A stretch of DNA of 64,000 nucleotides. Origin: Fimbriimonadales bacterium (GTDB lineage Bacteria > Armatimonadota > Fimbriimonadia > Fimbriimonadales > ATM1). The stretch's first letter is position 1; each line of letters begins with the position of its first letter. A program made the position numbers and the translations under genes. Positions 42,318-50,633 of the stretch are shown here, in pieces. The DNA lies in assembly GCA_026129745.1 (NCBI GenBank), contig JAHCHL010000017.1, forward strand, positions 1 to 64,000. Reading direction: 5' to 3'. Under the pieces are notes generated by a model. The model worked only from the letters and a program-made list of their open reading frames with translations. It was not told the DNA's origin and made no database searches.

Positions 42318-43406
42318 TTATAGAACTCTTCCGGCTTCGAATTCTGCGAGCGAAACGTTGAGCAGCTCCAAATGTGCTCTCATGTCTTTATCGGAAGGCT
42401 TTGCAGATTTTGTCGAAGCGAGAGCGCGCATAATGGTGCCTAGTTGCCCAGGAACTCTCGCGAGCTTCTCGTCCTCAGTCAGTTCTGCAGGTAGGTTTAG
42501 CTTGCGACTGACTATTCGCAGCGCGCGTCGCAACTCGGTGTCCAAAACAATGTCTGTGCATCTTCCGCGTCGAAAGGCATCGGCGAGCGCTTTGACAAAG
42601 TCGCCGGTCCCTGGTTTAGTGGGAGTCTCATGATCGGGATATCCAAATCGTTTGCCAAGCGTATAGATTGCAAACAGCAGCATGACCAGGAGTTGAATCA
42701 ATGTCGAGCTGTAGGTCGGCCCTAATCTTGTAAATAGGTTGTCTGGTGCGCCTACGCCGTAGGCGTACTCAGGAAAGATGATCTTTTTGCCTTCGGGAAC
42801 CATCGATCGAATAGTGGCAACGATCATTTCGGCGTTGTCGTCTCGAGCCAAGAAACGATTGAGCAGCATTGTGCCGTTGTGCACATAGACCTGGACTCTG
42901 CCGTCCTCGATTAGTGAGCTGATCACGTAGTAACCTTCAGCTTCCAAGATCGGCTGAGTGCCAGACTTACTAAAAGTGTCTGGTTGCCCAACCTTTTTGA
43001 CCCACGCAAAGGACTCGAATGGAGACGAGACGCTAACAGCTGAGTACTCGGTTCTTTTGGGCAACGCATAGGATGTCAATGCTCGAATGATCACGACGTC
43101 GTCAGAGTAGCTGCTTGCGTCGAACTGTTCGCTCGGGTCAGAGGCGAAGATCGAGAGCGGCCTTTCAAAATAAAGGACAGCACCAACGTCCTTCTTTCGT
43201 TCCCTCGGTCTAGTAAACTCACGTTCGACCGAGAACCCTTCCCGCTGCAGAAGCCGGTAAAGTGCAAGCGTTCCGCCAGGGTCAGAATTTAGGCTCGTTG
43301 GAAAGATGTTGTTGTTCGTTGTCCCGAACGAAACCAAGACGAAAGACACGATTGCGAATACCGTGGCGACGCCTGCAAGTGCGAAAAAGAGCTTTTGAGA
43401 TTTCAT
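42318..43406 (-). CDS. DUF4350 domain-containing membrane protein
   Basis: A 362-residue protein with an N-terminal TM helix (FALAGVATVFAIVSFVLVSF), a DUF4350 domain starting at SDPGGTLALYRLLQREGF, a second TM helix near 240 (LIQLLVMLLFAIYTLGKRF) and a cytoplasmic helical tail. DUF4350 proteins usually occur beside MoxR ATPases, DUF58 and DUF4129 proteins. Here the DUF4129 gene is adjacent (ATGA overlap) but no MoxR or DUF58 gene lies in the window. Function is unknown. Confidence 0.82.
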   Translation of the reverse strand: MKSQKLFFALAGVATVFAIVSFVLVSFGTTNNNIFPTSLNSDPGGTLALYRLLQREGFSVEREFTRPRERKKDVGAVLYFERPLSIFASDPSEQFDASSYSDDVVIIRALTSYALPKRTEYSAVSVSSPFESFAWVKKVGQPDTFSKSGTQPILEAEGYYVISSLIEDGRVQVYVHNGTMLLNRFLARDDNAEMIVATIRSMVPEGKKIIFPEYAYGVGAPDNLFTRLGPTYSSTLIQLLVMLLFAIYTLGKRFGYPDHETPTKPGTGDFVKALADAFRRGRCTDIVLDTELRRALRIVSRKLNLPAELTEDEKLARVPGQLGTIMRALASTKSAKPSDKDMRAHLELLNVSLAEFEAGRVL

Positions 43407-44338
43407 GCTGGTTCTCTCAGCATCTTGTTTAGCGTCTCGTACTCTGAGCGGATTGTCGCACAGTCTTCGGCGGTCGCATGATGTTCACCATACCAAACCA
43501 TGTCGAACAACTTGGTGAGTCCTCGATAGTCGACGCCTTCTGGTGCACTTGCCGAGTCTATCTTGGCAAGGTGTTCCCAATTCGTTTCCGATCTCTCAAA
43601 GCGAATGATGCGACTTGCATCGAGGCGCAAAAGGATTGCGATATATAAACAGCGAACGACTTCTCGAAGTTTTCCTTCTGATTGAAGCTTGTCGGCAAGT
43701 TGCAACCATTCATCGAGCGTTCGATCCGGTTCGTCTTCATCCAATATCGACCGCTTAATATTGCCGATTCTGGATTTCTTGCCGAACTTAGCGCCCCGCA
43801 ACGCGAACACAGCAAGCGCGATGACCGCGCCAATCAACACAATGAGGACGAGATAGGCAAGTGGCTGCATATTGAGGCTCGGCGGTTCAATTCTCCGCGC
43901 TTCAGGCTGCTCCGTTTCTCGATTGAACAACTCACCAATTCGGCTTAAGGCTCGGCCGAGCCATGATTGATCGCCTTGTAACTCAGAATCCCTGAAGGTT
44001 GGATCCTTGAGAATCTCTCTCGCTGTTTGATTTGCTCTTCCACCGGCCGAAGCTTTCGCATCGATCCTTGATCGCAATTCGAGCCTTTCAATGATGCTGG
44101 ATATGTCGGCGTTGCGCCGCGATTGCGCACGCTGCAACTGGTTGGCAATGTCCTCTTGCAGCGCTGCGTCGTTGGAGCTTTCGTATTCGATCGACATTTC
44201 TTCGAGAAAGCGCCGTACCGAAGATCGGTCATTTGAATCCACATTTCTCGCACGCTCAAGCCACTCCGCGTCATTTTGCGCGAAGGACAGCGTCGCCAGA
44301 AGCAGCGAACTACAAGTCGAAATCAACCGAACGATCAT
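43403..44338 (-). CDS. DUF4129 domain-containing protein
   Basis: A protein of about 311 residues with a signal peptide at the chosen start (VRLISTCSSLLLATLSFAQ), a helical extracytoplasmic region, one TM helix near 172-190 (LAYLVLIVLIGAVIALAVFAL) and a C-terminal DUF4129 domain recognised by GKLREVVRCLYIAILLRLD and SETNWEHLAKI. An in-frame extension 30 codons upstream lies within the preceding gene and lacks a signal. It overlaps the upstream gene by 29 bases and the DUF4350 gene by four. Confidence 0.82.
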   Translation of the reverse strand: MIVRLISTCSSLLLATLSFAQNDAEWLERARNVDSNDRSSVRRFLEEMSIEYESSNDAALQEDIANQLQRAQSRRNADISSIIERLELRSRIDAKASAGGRANQTAREILKDPTFRDSELQGDQSWLGRALSRIGELFNRETEQPEARRIEPPSLNMQPLAYLVLIVLIGAVIALAVFALRGAKFGKKSRIGNIKRSILDEDEPDRTLDEWLQLADKLQSEGKLREVVRCLYIAILLRLDASRIIRFERSETNWEHLAKIDSASAPEGVDYRGLTKLFDMVWYGEHHATAEDCATIRSEYETLNKMLREPA

Positions 44339-45380
44339 GTTTCCAAATGGATTGAGCAAGCAAATCGATGTCGAACGCCTCTGAGTAGATCCGCCGATTG
44401 AAGTAGACCAGAGCAATTCCTGCAACAAAGAATGGATGAGTCAAAATGAATGAAGCGAATCCTCCGAACAAACTCAGCGCGGCATAAAGCGTTTTCAGGA
44501 AAGCACTTCCTGCTGCGACCCCTTGAGACAACAGATACTGTTCTAAAAGCGAAGCGGGGATTTGAAGGGAACCCCAAAGCAAGAGTTGAAGCAGAAGAGT
44601 CGTCAGGAGCAACATGAGAACTGTGGGGCCAGGAGATGCGGACCCTATCATTTGCGGATTGTATGCAGACTTGCCGGACATCAATTGTGTCGACCGCTTT
44701 ATCGCCGCGATTGGTCCAAGCCCTTCTGCCAGCAAAGCTACGGGTGCAAGTGACAAACGGATGAATATGACTGGAAATAAGACGATTCCAGCAAGTATTC
44801 CAATCACGCCGAGCAAAGACACAACCCCAGCAAATGCCTCGTTGTTGCTGGTCGAAGAATCGATCAACGCTGATCCAAATAGAAATGCGAATCCGATAAG
44901 CAGAGTCGCCAGCGCCGCAACCATTAGGACAAAGTTCAGCGCAGCTAAAGACAGCAACCTCCTCATGACTTGTCGATGAATCGCTGAGATGTTCGGGCGC
45001 CGCCCAAGGTAAACATCGGACATATAAAGCGTCGCAGCCCCGCTCATATACGAATAGGCGAGAAGAATCAGAGGCGCGGCGCAAGCTGTGCCGAAGAACA
45101 GCAGACCTACCATCTCCCCCGCTTCTTGAATCGGCGTTGCGCTTTCGCCACCAACGAAAAACAGTCGTTTGCCAACGAACTCCCAAGCAAGCAAGAAGAG
45201 CCCGAAAGCCACCGTAGCCGGCACTGCAAGCAACCGAAGTAGCTCCAGTCCGTTCTGACGATACAGCCCAAAAGCGCTGTCGAAAAGCTCGGAACCCTTG
45301 AGGCTGCGAATTCCGGCCTTTTCCCAACGCCGATAACCCCTCTTGGGGATCCTGCTCGAATAAGTGTTGGGGTCGATCAA
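44310..45380 (-). CDS. Polytopic membrane protein heading the DUF4129 operon
   Basis: A 356-residue protein with six hydrophobic segments, similar in pattern to membrane domains that precede glycerophosphoryl diester phosphodiesterases (DUF975/YciC-like): SLKGSELFDSAFGLYRQN before TM1, and LAEGLGPIAAIKRSTQLM between TM4 and TM5. It begins with TTG. A competing ORF of 330 codons in another frame on the same strand has no hydrophobic organisation and is a shadow. Function is unknown. Confidence 0.75.
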   Translation of the reverse strand: MIDPNTYSSRIPKRGYRRWEKAGIRSLKGSELFDSAFGLYRQNGLELLRLLAVPATVAFGLFLLAWEFVGKRLFFVGGESATPIQEAGEMVGLLFFGTACAAPLILLAYSYMSGAATLYMSDVYLGRRPNISAIHRQVMRRLLSLAALNFVLMVAALATLLIGFAFLFGSALIDSSTSNNEAFAGVVSLLGVIGILAGIVLFPVIFIRLSLAPVALLAEGLGPIAAIKRSTQLMSGKSAYNPQMIGSASPGPTVLMLLLTTLLLQLLLWGSLQIPASLLEQYLLSQGVAAGSAFLKTLYAALSLFGGFASFILTHPFFVAGIALVYFNRRIYSEAFDIDLLAQSIWKHDRSVDFDL

Positions 45381-45411
45381 ATTGGTCGCCTATTATGCAA
45401 AGTACGGGCTT

Positions 45412-46053
45412 CTACGGCACTGGGTCGCAAATTGACGCAAGAATCCGACCGTTGCACTGAACGACGCTGCCCGGTTCGATTGAGTTCGGGGGTATGACCG
45501 CTGAGAGAATCAAAGCGGGCAAGGCAAGGGTCGCCACAGTTACCTGATGACCTGTGTGCCGGTTTACGGTTGCCTCCTGCGACAGCAAGATTCCAATGAA
45601 ATCCATCGTCCCCTCAGTGCTTGGCGGTCCGAGGGCCATGTCACCGGGATGAGCATGGGTTGGCTCAATGGTGTAAACGATGCCCGTAAGTCGCGTGAAG
45701 TACGTCTTTGGCAGAGAAAATTCCAGCGGAAGGACTCCTGCAATCGCGGTTATCGGCGCAACCGGTCGGCACTCGATGCACGTAAACGCCCTGATGAGCC
45801 AGCCGTGAGGCTGGACCTCGTCTGAACGATAAATGGCAAGCGTTTGCTCGGGGCCATCCAACTCGATTGATACCCAGTCAATGTGGTCGTTCTGATCGAC
45901 ATGCATCCGTACTTGGCACATGTCGAGTGGCCGAGAAATCAACGAGCCGTCGCTTGACTTTCGAGACTTGGCGGCAAGATCCGCAAGTGTCGATTGCAGA
46001 GACTTTTCATCATCGGCATCTAGAAATCCGATTGCCTTCAGAAACTCAGGCAT
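45412..46053 (-). CDS. Protein of unknown function next to guaA
   Basis: A 213-residue protein with no TM segment or signal I can see. The start is placed at the ATG giving MPEFLKAIGFLDADDEKSLQ, because the longer frame would run through the start of the divergent guaA. The sequence is beta-rich (WVSIELDGPEQTLAIYRS, FTRLTGIVYTIEPTHAHPGD) with a His-rich turn THAHPGD that might bind metal. I do not recognise a family. It could head the minus-strand operon that follows 31 bases later. Confidence 0.65.
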   Translation of the reverse strand: MPEFLKAIGFLDADDEKSLQSTLADLAAKSRKSSDGSLISRPLDMCQVRMHVDQNDHIDWVSIELDGPEQTLAIYRSDEVQPHGWLIRAFTCIECRPVAPITAIAGVLPLEFSLPKTYFTRLTGIVYTIEPTHAHPGDMALGPPSTEGTMDFIGILLSQEATVNRHTGHQVTVATLALPALILSAVIPPNSIEPGSVVQCNGRILASICDPVP

Positions 46054-46089
46054 TGGAGTGAAGTCTACTTGACCTTGCTCCCGCGCGAT

Positions 46090-47685
46090 ATGCAAAACTC
46101 CGACGTGGCCTCCCACGAACTGCTCCTTGTTGTCGACTTTGGCGGTCAATACACGCAACTCATCGCTCGAAAGGTTCGCGAGCACAGCATCTATTCAGCG
46201 ATCGTCCCATGGGACGATCCACAGCTCGGATGTCGGTGGAATGAGGCCAGGGCAGTGATCCTCAGCGGCGGTCCTCGGTCGGTACTCGACTCCGACTCTC
46301 CGACCATCGATCCCTCGCTCCTTGCCTCGGGCAAGCCGGTACTTGGGATTTGCTACGGCCAGCAGCTAATCGCTCACTTGATGGGCGGCCAGGTAGAGCG
46401 CTCCGACAAGCGGGAATACGGCAAACAAGTCCTCCACCCGGCTCCCAATGCTTTGCTTACCGGGGAGCCAGGCCAGGTTTGGATGAGCCACGGCGATTCC
46501 GTTAGAAGATTGCCTCCAGGATTCGAATTGGCCGCCAGCACCGAGACTTGCCATGTTGCAGCGATGCAGTCGCCGAGTCAAAAGCTGTTCGGAGTACAGT
46601 TCCACCCAGAAGTCACTCACACGAGCAACGGCCGCGAGATCCTGAGAAGGTTTCTTATCGAACAAGCTAACTTCAGCCGCGATTGGACTGCGAGAAACTT
46701 TATTGATGAGTCGATAGAGTCAATTCGTGAACAAGTAGGAGAGGGGAGAGTTCTGTGCGGAGTGTCAGGGGGTGTCGATAGCTCAGTGGCTGCCGCATTG
46801 ATAGCGCGCGCCATTGGTGATCGTTTACTCTGTGTCTTTGTCGATCACGGGCTGATGCGAAAATATGAGGCCGATGCAGTGATCGAAATGTTTCAGCGCT
46901 ATGTGCCGGCGACTTTCGTGCACTACGATGCAAGTGAGCAGTTTTTCTCGGCACTTGCCGGAGTGAGCGATCCAGAGAACAAGCGCAAGATCATCGGAGC
47001 TGAGTTCGTTCGAGTATTCGAATCGCATGCCAATGAGCTTCAGGGTTGCGATTATCTCGCGCAAGGCACACTCTATCCAGATGTGGTTGAAAGCGGCAGT
47101 CAAACTGCTGCAACCATCAAAACCCATCACAATGTAGGTGGTCTGCCTGAGTGGATGCGATTGCAGCTCGTGGAACCCTTGCGGTTGCTATTCAAGGATG
47201 AAGTTCGTGCCGTTGGACGCGAGCTTGGACTTCCACCTGAAATGATCGATCGTGAGCCGTTCCCTGGTCCTGGACTTGCTGTGAGAATTGTCGGAGAAGT
47301 CACAAAGGAACGTGTCAAGATGGTTCAGGATTCTGACTATATTTTTCGCGAAGAACTGTTTCGTGCTGGTCTTGTATCGTTACCCCCATTCGGGTCGAGG
47401 GCTTCGATAGGTGAGCAGAATTCTAATGTCGAACCGATTTGGCAATCATACGCCGCACTCCTCGATGTACGCAGCGTTGGAGTCATGGGCGACGAACGAA
47501 CTTACGCGCATCCAATTGTTCTTCGCGCAGTCGCAAGCGAGGACGCTATGACAGCACATGCCGTCGCAATACCGTTCGACGTTTTGGAACGCGCTGCGAC
47601 AAGAATCGTAAACGAAGTAGATGGAGTCAATCGGGTCTTCTATGACTTGACCAGTAAACCTCCGGCAACCATTGAACTGGAGTAG
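46090..47685 (+). CDS. guaA: GMP synthase (glutamine-hydrolysing)
   Basis: A 531-residue GuaA that aminates XMP to GMP. The glutaminase domain begins LLVVDFGGQYTQLIARKVRE, with nucleophile Cys in GICYGQQL and the His-Glu pair in FHPEVTHT. The ATP pyrophosphatase P-loop is SGGVDSSVAAAL, and the dimerisation domain contains PFPGPGLAVRI and ends in KPPATIELE, as in E. coli. The ATG at 46090 is preferred to an earlier in-frame TTG. It is divergent from the unknown gene at 45412-46053 with only 36 bases between the starts. Confidence 0.97.
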   Translation: MQNSDVASHELLLVVDFGGQYTQLIARKVREHSIYSAIVPWDDPQLGCRWNEARAVILSGGPRSVLDSDSPTIDPSLLASGKPVLGICYGQQLIAHLMGGQVERSDKREYGKQVLHPAPNALLTGEPGQVWMSHGDSVRRLPPGFELAASTETCHVAAMQSPSQKLFGVQFHPEVTHTSNGREILRRFLIEQANFSRDWTARNFIDESIESIREQVGEGRVLCGVSGGVDSSVAAALIARAIGDRLLCVFVDHGLMRKYEADAVIEMFQRYVPATFVHYDASEQFFSALAGVSDPENKRKIIGAEFVRVFESHANELQGCDYLAQGTLYPDVVESGSQTAATIKTHHNVGGLPEWMRLQLVEPLRLLFKDEVRAVGRELGLPPEMIDREPFPGPGLAVRIVGEVTKERVKMVQDSDYIFREELFRAGLVSLPPFGSRASIGEQNSNVEPIWQSYAALLDVRSVGVMGDERTYAHPIVLRAVASEDAMTAHAVAIPFDVLERAATRIVNEVDGVNRVFYDLTSKPPATIELE

Positions 47686-47999
47686 CTCAAGCCCCAGTTT
47701 GTCTGAACAATGTTGCGCCGAACACCTACTGAAATCCACCTTCGACAGCCGAAGTCCCGCCGCCAGACGCGCGAAAACGTTCTCGTTAAGTTCGCTGAAT
47801 GCGTTGGCGGCGGTTTGTCCTTCGCCTGACTTCTCCGCGGCCTAGGTCCGCGGCATCGTCCGTTACCACCAGGAGCGTGTCTCCTTTCTGCCGTTGAACC
47901 AGCGCCCTCATGCCGGTTCGACCATAAGACGCCAGATCTGCCCAATCTGTTCAAACGTCTGGTAGAAATTCTGTGCGAGGATTGGCATAATCAGCAACT
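47686..47999. other. 314-base intergenic region after guaA with strong inverted repeats
   Basis: No convincing gene is visible. It contains the guaA 3' hairpin (47757-47813) and a second perfect inverted repeat, CCGCGG-N7-CCGCGG at 47835-47853. The promoter of the fasciclin gene should lie near its end; CATAAT at about 47988 would suit a -10 box, but no good -35 is seen. Confidence 0.5.
47757..47816 (+). terminator. Long hairpin after guaA, terminator-like
   Basis: CCGCCGCCA-g-ACGC at 47757-47770 pairs with GCGTTGGCGGCGG at 47801-47813, with an inner GCGAA/TTCGC stem in the loop. It is followed by only TTT. It lies about 70 bases after the guaA stop and could end that transcript. Confidence 0.5.
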
Positions 48000-48626
48000 A
48001 TGAGGAGAGTGATCCCTTTCTTGTTCTCACTTGTCATCCTCGCCGCAGCCTGCGGCGACAAAACCGAATCTTCCGCAGACGAACCAAAGCCGGAGCCTGC
48101 GGCTAACCAAGAACAGCCCAAGGCCGAAGAGAAGGCTCCCGAGTCCAAAGACGCCCCAGACAGCATCGTCGGAAAGATCTTGGCCAACCCTGACCTGTCG
48201 ACTTTCGCCCAACTTGCTGACAGCGTCGGGGTCCTCGATGAAATGCGCAAAGGTATGGGTTTCACAACCTTCGCTCCAAACAATGCGGCGTTCGCGGCCC
48301 TCGATGCGGCAACGCTCGACAAGCTGAAGAGCGACAAGAAGCTACTGAGAAACGCTCTTGCTGGTCATATGATCATGGGAACATACAAGAGCGAGTTGCT
48401 AAAAACCAAAACCGAGGTCGAGACGTTTGCTCAAGGTCGCGACAAATATCCCATCAAGATGGACGGCGACACGCTGACCATCGGAGGAGCGAAAGTCGTA
48501 GCGGCTGACATGGAAGGCAGTGGTCAAGTTCTGCACGTAATTGATAAAGTTCTCGTGCCCGCTTCTTTCGATCCGTCAAAGGGAAAGTCTCCAATGGGAG
48601 TCAACTTCTGGTACTACGAAGAGTAG
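48000..48626 (+). CDS. Fasciclin-domain lipoprotein
   Basis: A 208-residue lipoprotein: signal peptide with lipobox LAAAC (residue about 18), an acidic/Pro-rich spacer (about 20-55), then one FAS1 fasciclin domain. The H1 and H2 blocks are recognisable in GFTTFAPNNAAFAAL and, at the end, GQVLHVIDKVLVP. FAS1 domains mediate adhesion or bind surface polymers. It has a strong hairpin just after the stop and is convergent with the propeller lipoprotein gene. Confidence 0.92.
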   Translation: MRRVIPFLFSLVILAAACGDKTESSADEPKPEPAANQEQPKAEEKAPESKDAPDSIVGKILANPDLSTFAQLADSVGVLDEMRKGMGFTTFAPNNAAFAALDAATLDKLKSDKKLLRNALAGHMIMGTYKSELLKTKTEVETFAQGRDKYPIKMDGDTLTIGGAKVVAADMEGSGQVLHVIDKVLVPASFDPSKGKSPMGVNFWYYEE

Positions 48627-48634
48627 CTTGGCTT

Positions 48635-48669
48635 GAGGCTTGTTGCATTTTCGATGTGCAACAAGCCTC
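48635..48669. terminator. Bidirectional hairpin between convergent lipoprotein genes
   Basis: A perfect 13-bp stem (GAGGCTTGTTGCA / TGCAACAAGCCTC) with a nine-base loop lies between the two stop codons. It has no U-tract on either side but its position suggests bidirectional termination. Confidence 0.6.
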
Positions 48670-48674
48670 GTGTC

Positions 48675-49565
48675 TTAAGGTCGACCACGCAAGGCAGGTC
48701 CGCCATCGTCTTCTGCACCTGCGCTAATCAATGTCAGTCCAGAACCGTCAATATTAATTCGATAGATCTTTCCGACGTTTCCGCCGTCCATAATTGGCGG
48801 TTCACGTGTAAAGAAAATTTGGGTTCCATCGCCTGAAAACACAGCTTGCTTGTCACGAAAGCCACTCGTCAGTTCTGAATCCCCGGATCCATCTGCATTG
48901 CAGAGACGAAGGCGCTCATTGTTATTGGCATCCCTTTGAGAATAGACGATCATTTCTCCGCTCGGCGACCACCGTGGCCAAAACTGTTGACCAGATACAA
49001 AGAGAACTTGCGTGACGCTCGATCCATTGATGCTCATTACGTGCACCTTTCTGACGCCTGAGATCAAGCGTGTAAACATCACCTGTTGTCCGTTAGGGCT
49101 TACTGAAGGCTCTCTGTCAGCTCCACCAAATGTAAGTTGAGTCTTACTTGATCCATCAGCGTTCATGATCCAAATGTTTCCTCCGGTTTCCCAAACGATG
49201 CGATTGCCGTCGGGAGTGAACGAAGGATGTCTGTCGTCGCCAGAACCAGTTGTCAAGCGAATTTGGTTGGATCCGTTCGGATTCATGATCACGATGTCGA
49301 CATTGCCGCCATCGCCGTCGGTGAAGAACTGCTGAGAGAATACTATCTTGCTTCCATCACGGCGTACTGCAGGATCGGCGCTGGCTCCCTCGGAATCTGT
49401 TAGCTGAAACACTTCTGTGCCATTAGCGTTCATGCGATAAATGTCGTATTGAAAGTTGCGATATGAAAAGAACCAAATCTGCGTTGGACCGATGTCTCCG
49501 CACGAAGCAAGGCAGGTGCTGGCAGAAACGACGATAATGCCAATGAATCTTTGAATTCGTTTCAT
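48675..49565 (-). CDS. TolB-like beta-propeller lipoprotein
   Basis: A 296-residue protein whose start is set at the ATG that gives a lipoprotein signal (MKRIQRFIGIIVVSASTCLASC). It is built of WD40-like PD40 repeats: DIYRMNANGTEVFQLTDSEG, then SDPAVRRDGSKIVFS-type and HPSFTPDGNRIVWET units, IWIMNADGSSKTQLTFGG, and further copies to the end. Such six- or seven-bladed propellers bind proteins or surface polymers; homology to TolB is only structural. A longer frame starts 24 codons upstream without a signal peptide. Confidence 0.85.
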   Translation of the reverse strand: MKRIQRFIGIIVVSASTCLASCGDIGPTQIWFFSYRNFQYDIYRMNANGTEVFQLTDSEGASADPAVRRDGSKIVFSQQFFTDGDGGNVDIVIMNPNGSNQIRLTTGSGDDRHPSFTPDGNRIVWETGGNIWIMNADGSSKTQLTFGGADREPSVSPNGQQVMFTRLISGVRKVHVMSINGSSVTQVLFVSGQQFWPRWSPSGEMIVYSQRDANNNERLRLCNADGSGDSELTSGFRDKQAVFSGDGTQIFFTREPPIMDGGNVGKIYRINIDGSGLTLISAGAEDDGGPALRGRP

Positions 49566-49651
49566 GAATGTTCGACACACACTCCAGTGGGCAAGACTAG
49601 CACAACTTAGGCAAGAGGACTCATCCAACCGGTACAATCCAGTCTACGTAT

Positions 49652-50569
49652 ATGGAAACGAACGGTCAAGCAAATGTAACTCAACGCAGCATTTCCGAAG
49701 ATTGGCGGCTGAAGGTTGGCCTCGCGGAGATGCTCAAGGGTGGCGTGATCATGGACGTCGTCACACCCGAACATGCCCGAATTGCTGAGAAGGCTGGCGC
49801 TGTAGCTGTGATGGCACTGGAAAGGGTACCGGCGGACATTCGACTTCACGGCGGCGTCGCCCGGATGAGTGACCCGGAGATGATCAAGGGCATCCAAAAC
49901 GCAGTTACAATCCCGGTGATGGCCAAGTGCCGCATCGGCCACTTTGTCGAGGCGGAGATTCTGCAGGCGTTAGAAGTCGATTACATCGACGAGTCGGAAG
50001 TACTGACTCCAGCGGATCCCGAACGGCATGTTTGGAAACACGGTTTCAAAGTGCCATTTGTTTGCGGTGCGCGCAATCTTGGTGAGGCATTAAGAAGATG
50101 CGGCGAAGGTGCCGCAATGATTCGAACGAAAGGCGAAGCCGGTACAGGCGATGTCATCGAAGCGGTTCGACATATGCGCGCAATCACATCAGAGATCAAA
50201 CGTGTACATTCGTCCAGAGAAGACGACTTGATGGCAATTGCAAAAGAGCTAAACGCCCCATTCGAGCTGATTCAGGAAGTCCATCGCACCGGCAAGTTGC
50301 CAGTCCCGAACTTCTCAGCAGGCGGTATAGCGACTCCAGCAGACGCAGCTTTGATGATGAAGCTTGGTGCAGAAGCCGTTTTCGTCGGAAGCGGAATCTT
50401 CAAGTCGGGCGATCCAGCACGGCGCGCCTCCGCGATTGTCGAAGCGACAGCACATTACAATGACGCCGTGCTCCTCGCACGTGTCTCGCGCGACCTCGGC
50501 GAGCCAATGGTCGGAATCAACGTGTCTTCGCTCGACGAAAGTGAGCAGTTGGCTGTTCGAGGTTGGTGA
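49652..50569 (+). CDS. pdxS: Pyridoxal 5'-phosphate synthase lyase subunit PdxS
   Basis: A 305-residue PdxS that builds PLP from ribose 5-phosphate, glyceraldehyde 3-phosphate and ammonia. The (beta/alpha)8 barrel is recognised by [25 protein letters not shown], the active lysine in VMAKCRIGH (usually AKARIG), the second lysine in RTKGEAGTG, and the phosphate loop [19 protein letters not shown]. PdxS normally works with the glutaminase PdxT; no pdxT follows, the next gene being on the opposite strand. The partner must lie elsewhere or ammonia is used directly. Confidence 0.97.
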   Translation: METNGQANVTQRSISEDWRLKVGLAEMLKGGVIMDVVTPEHARIAEKAGAVAVMALERVPADIRLHGGVARMSDPEMIKGIQNAVTIPVMAKCRIGHFVEAEILQALEVDYIDESEVLTPADPERHVWKHGFKVPFVCGARNLGEALRRCGEGAAMIRTKGEAGTGDVIEAVRHMRAITSEIKRVHSSREDDLMAIAKELNAPFELIQEVHRTGKLPVPNFSAGGIATPADAALMMKLGAEAVFVGSGIFKSGDPARRASAIVEATAHYNDAVLLARVSRDLGEPMVGINVSSLDESEQLAVRGW

Positions 50570-50583
50570 ACTGAATGATGCAC

Positions 50584-50619
50584 CCCTGCAAGCTCGCTCG
50601 TCGCAGCGAGCCTGCAGGG
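50584..50619. terminator. Hairpin between convergent pdxS and TPR genes
   Basis: CCCTGCA-a-GCTCGCT pairs with AGCGAGC-c-TGCAGGG: 14 bp with one mismatch and a six-base loop. It lies between the two stop codons, with a weak T-rich stretch (CTTTATC) on the plus side. It could terminate both genes. Confidence 0.6.
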
Positions 50620-50633
50620 ACATCTTTATCCAT

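Noticed and set aside
44335-45327. A 330-codon ORF in another frame within the membrane-protein gene
   Set aside because: It is Cys/Arg/Ser-rich without hydrophobic organisation, whereas the overlapping frame encodes a clean six-TM protein.
46054-46185. The upstream extension of the unknown gene next to guaA
   Set aside because: It would run antisense through the first 96 bases of guaA; the internal ATG at 46053 is the simpler start.
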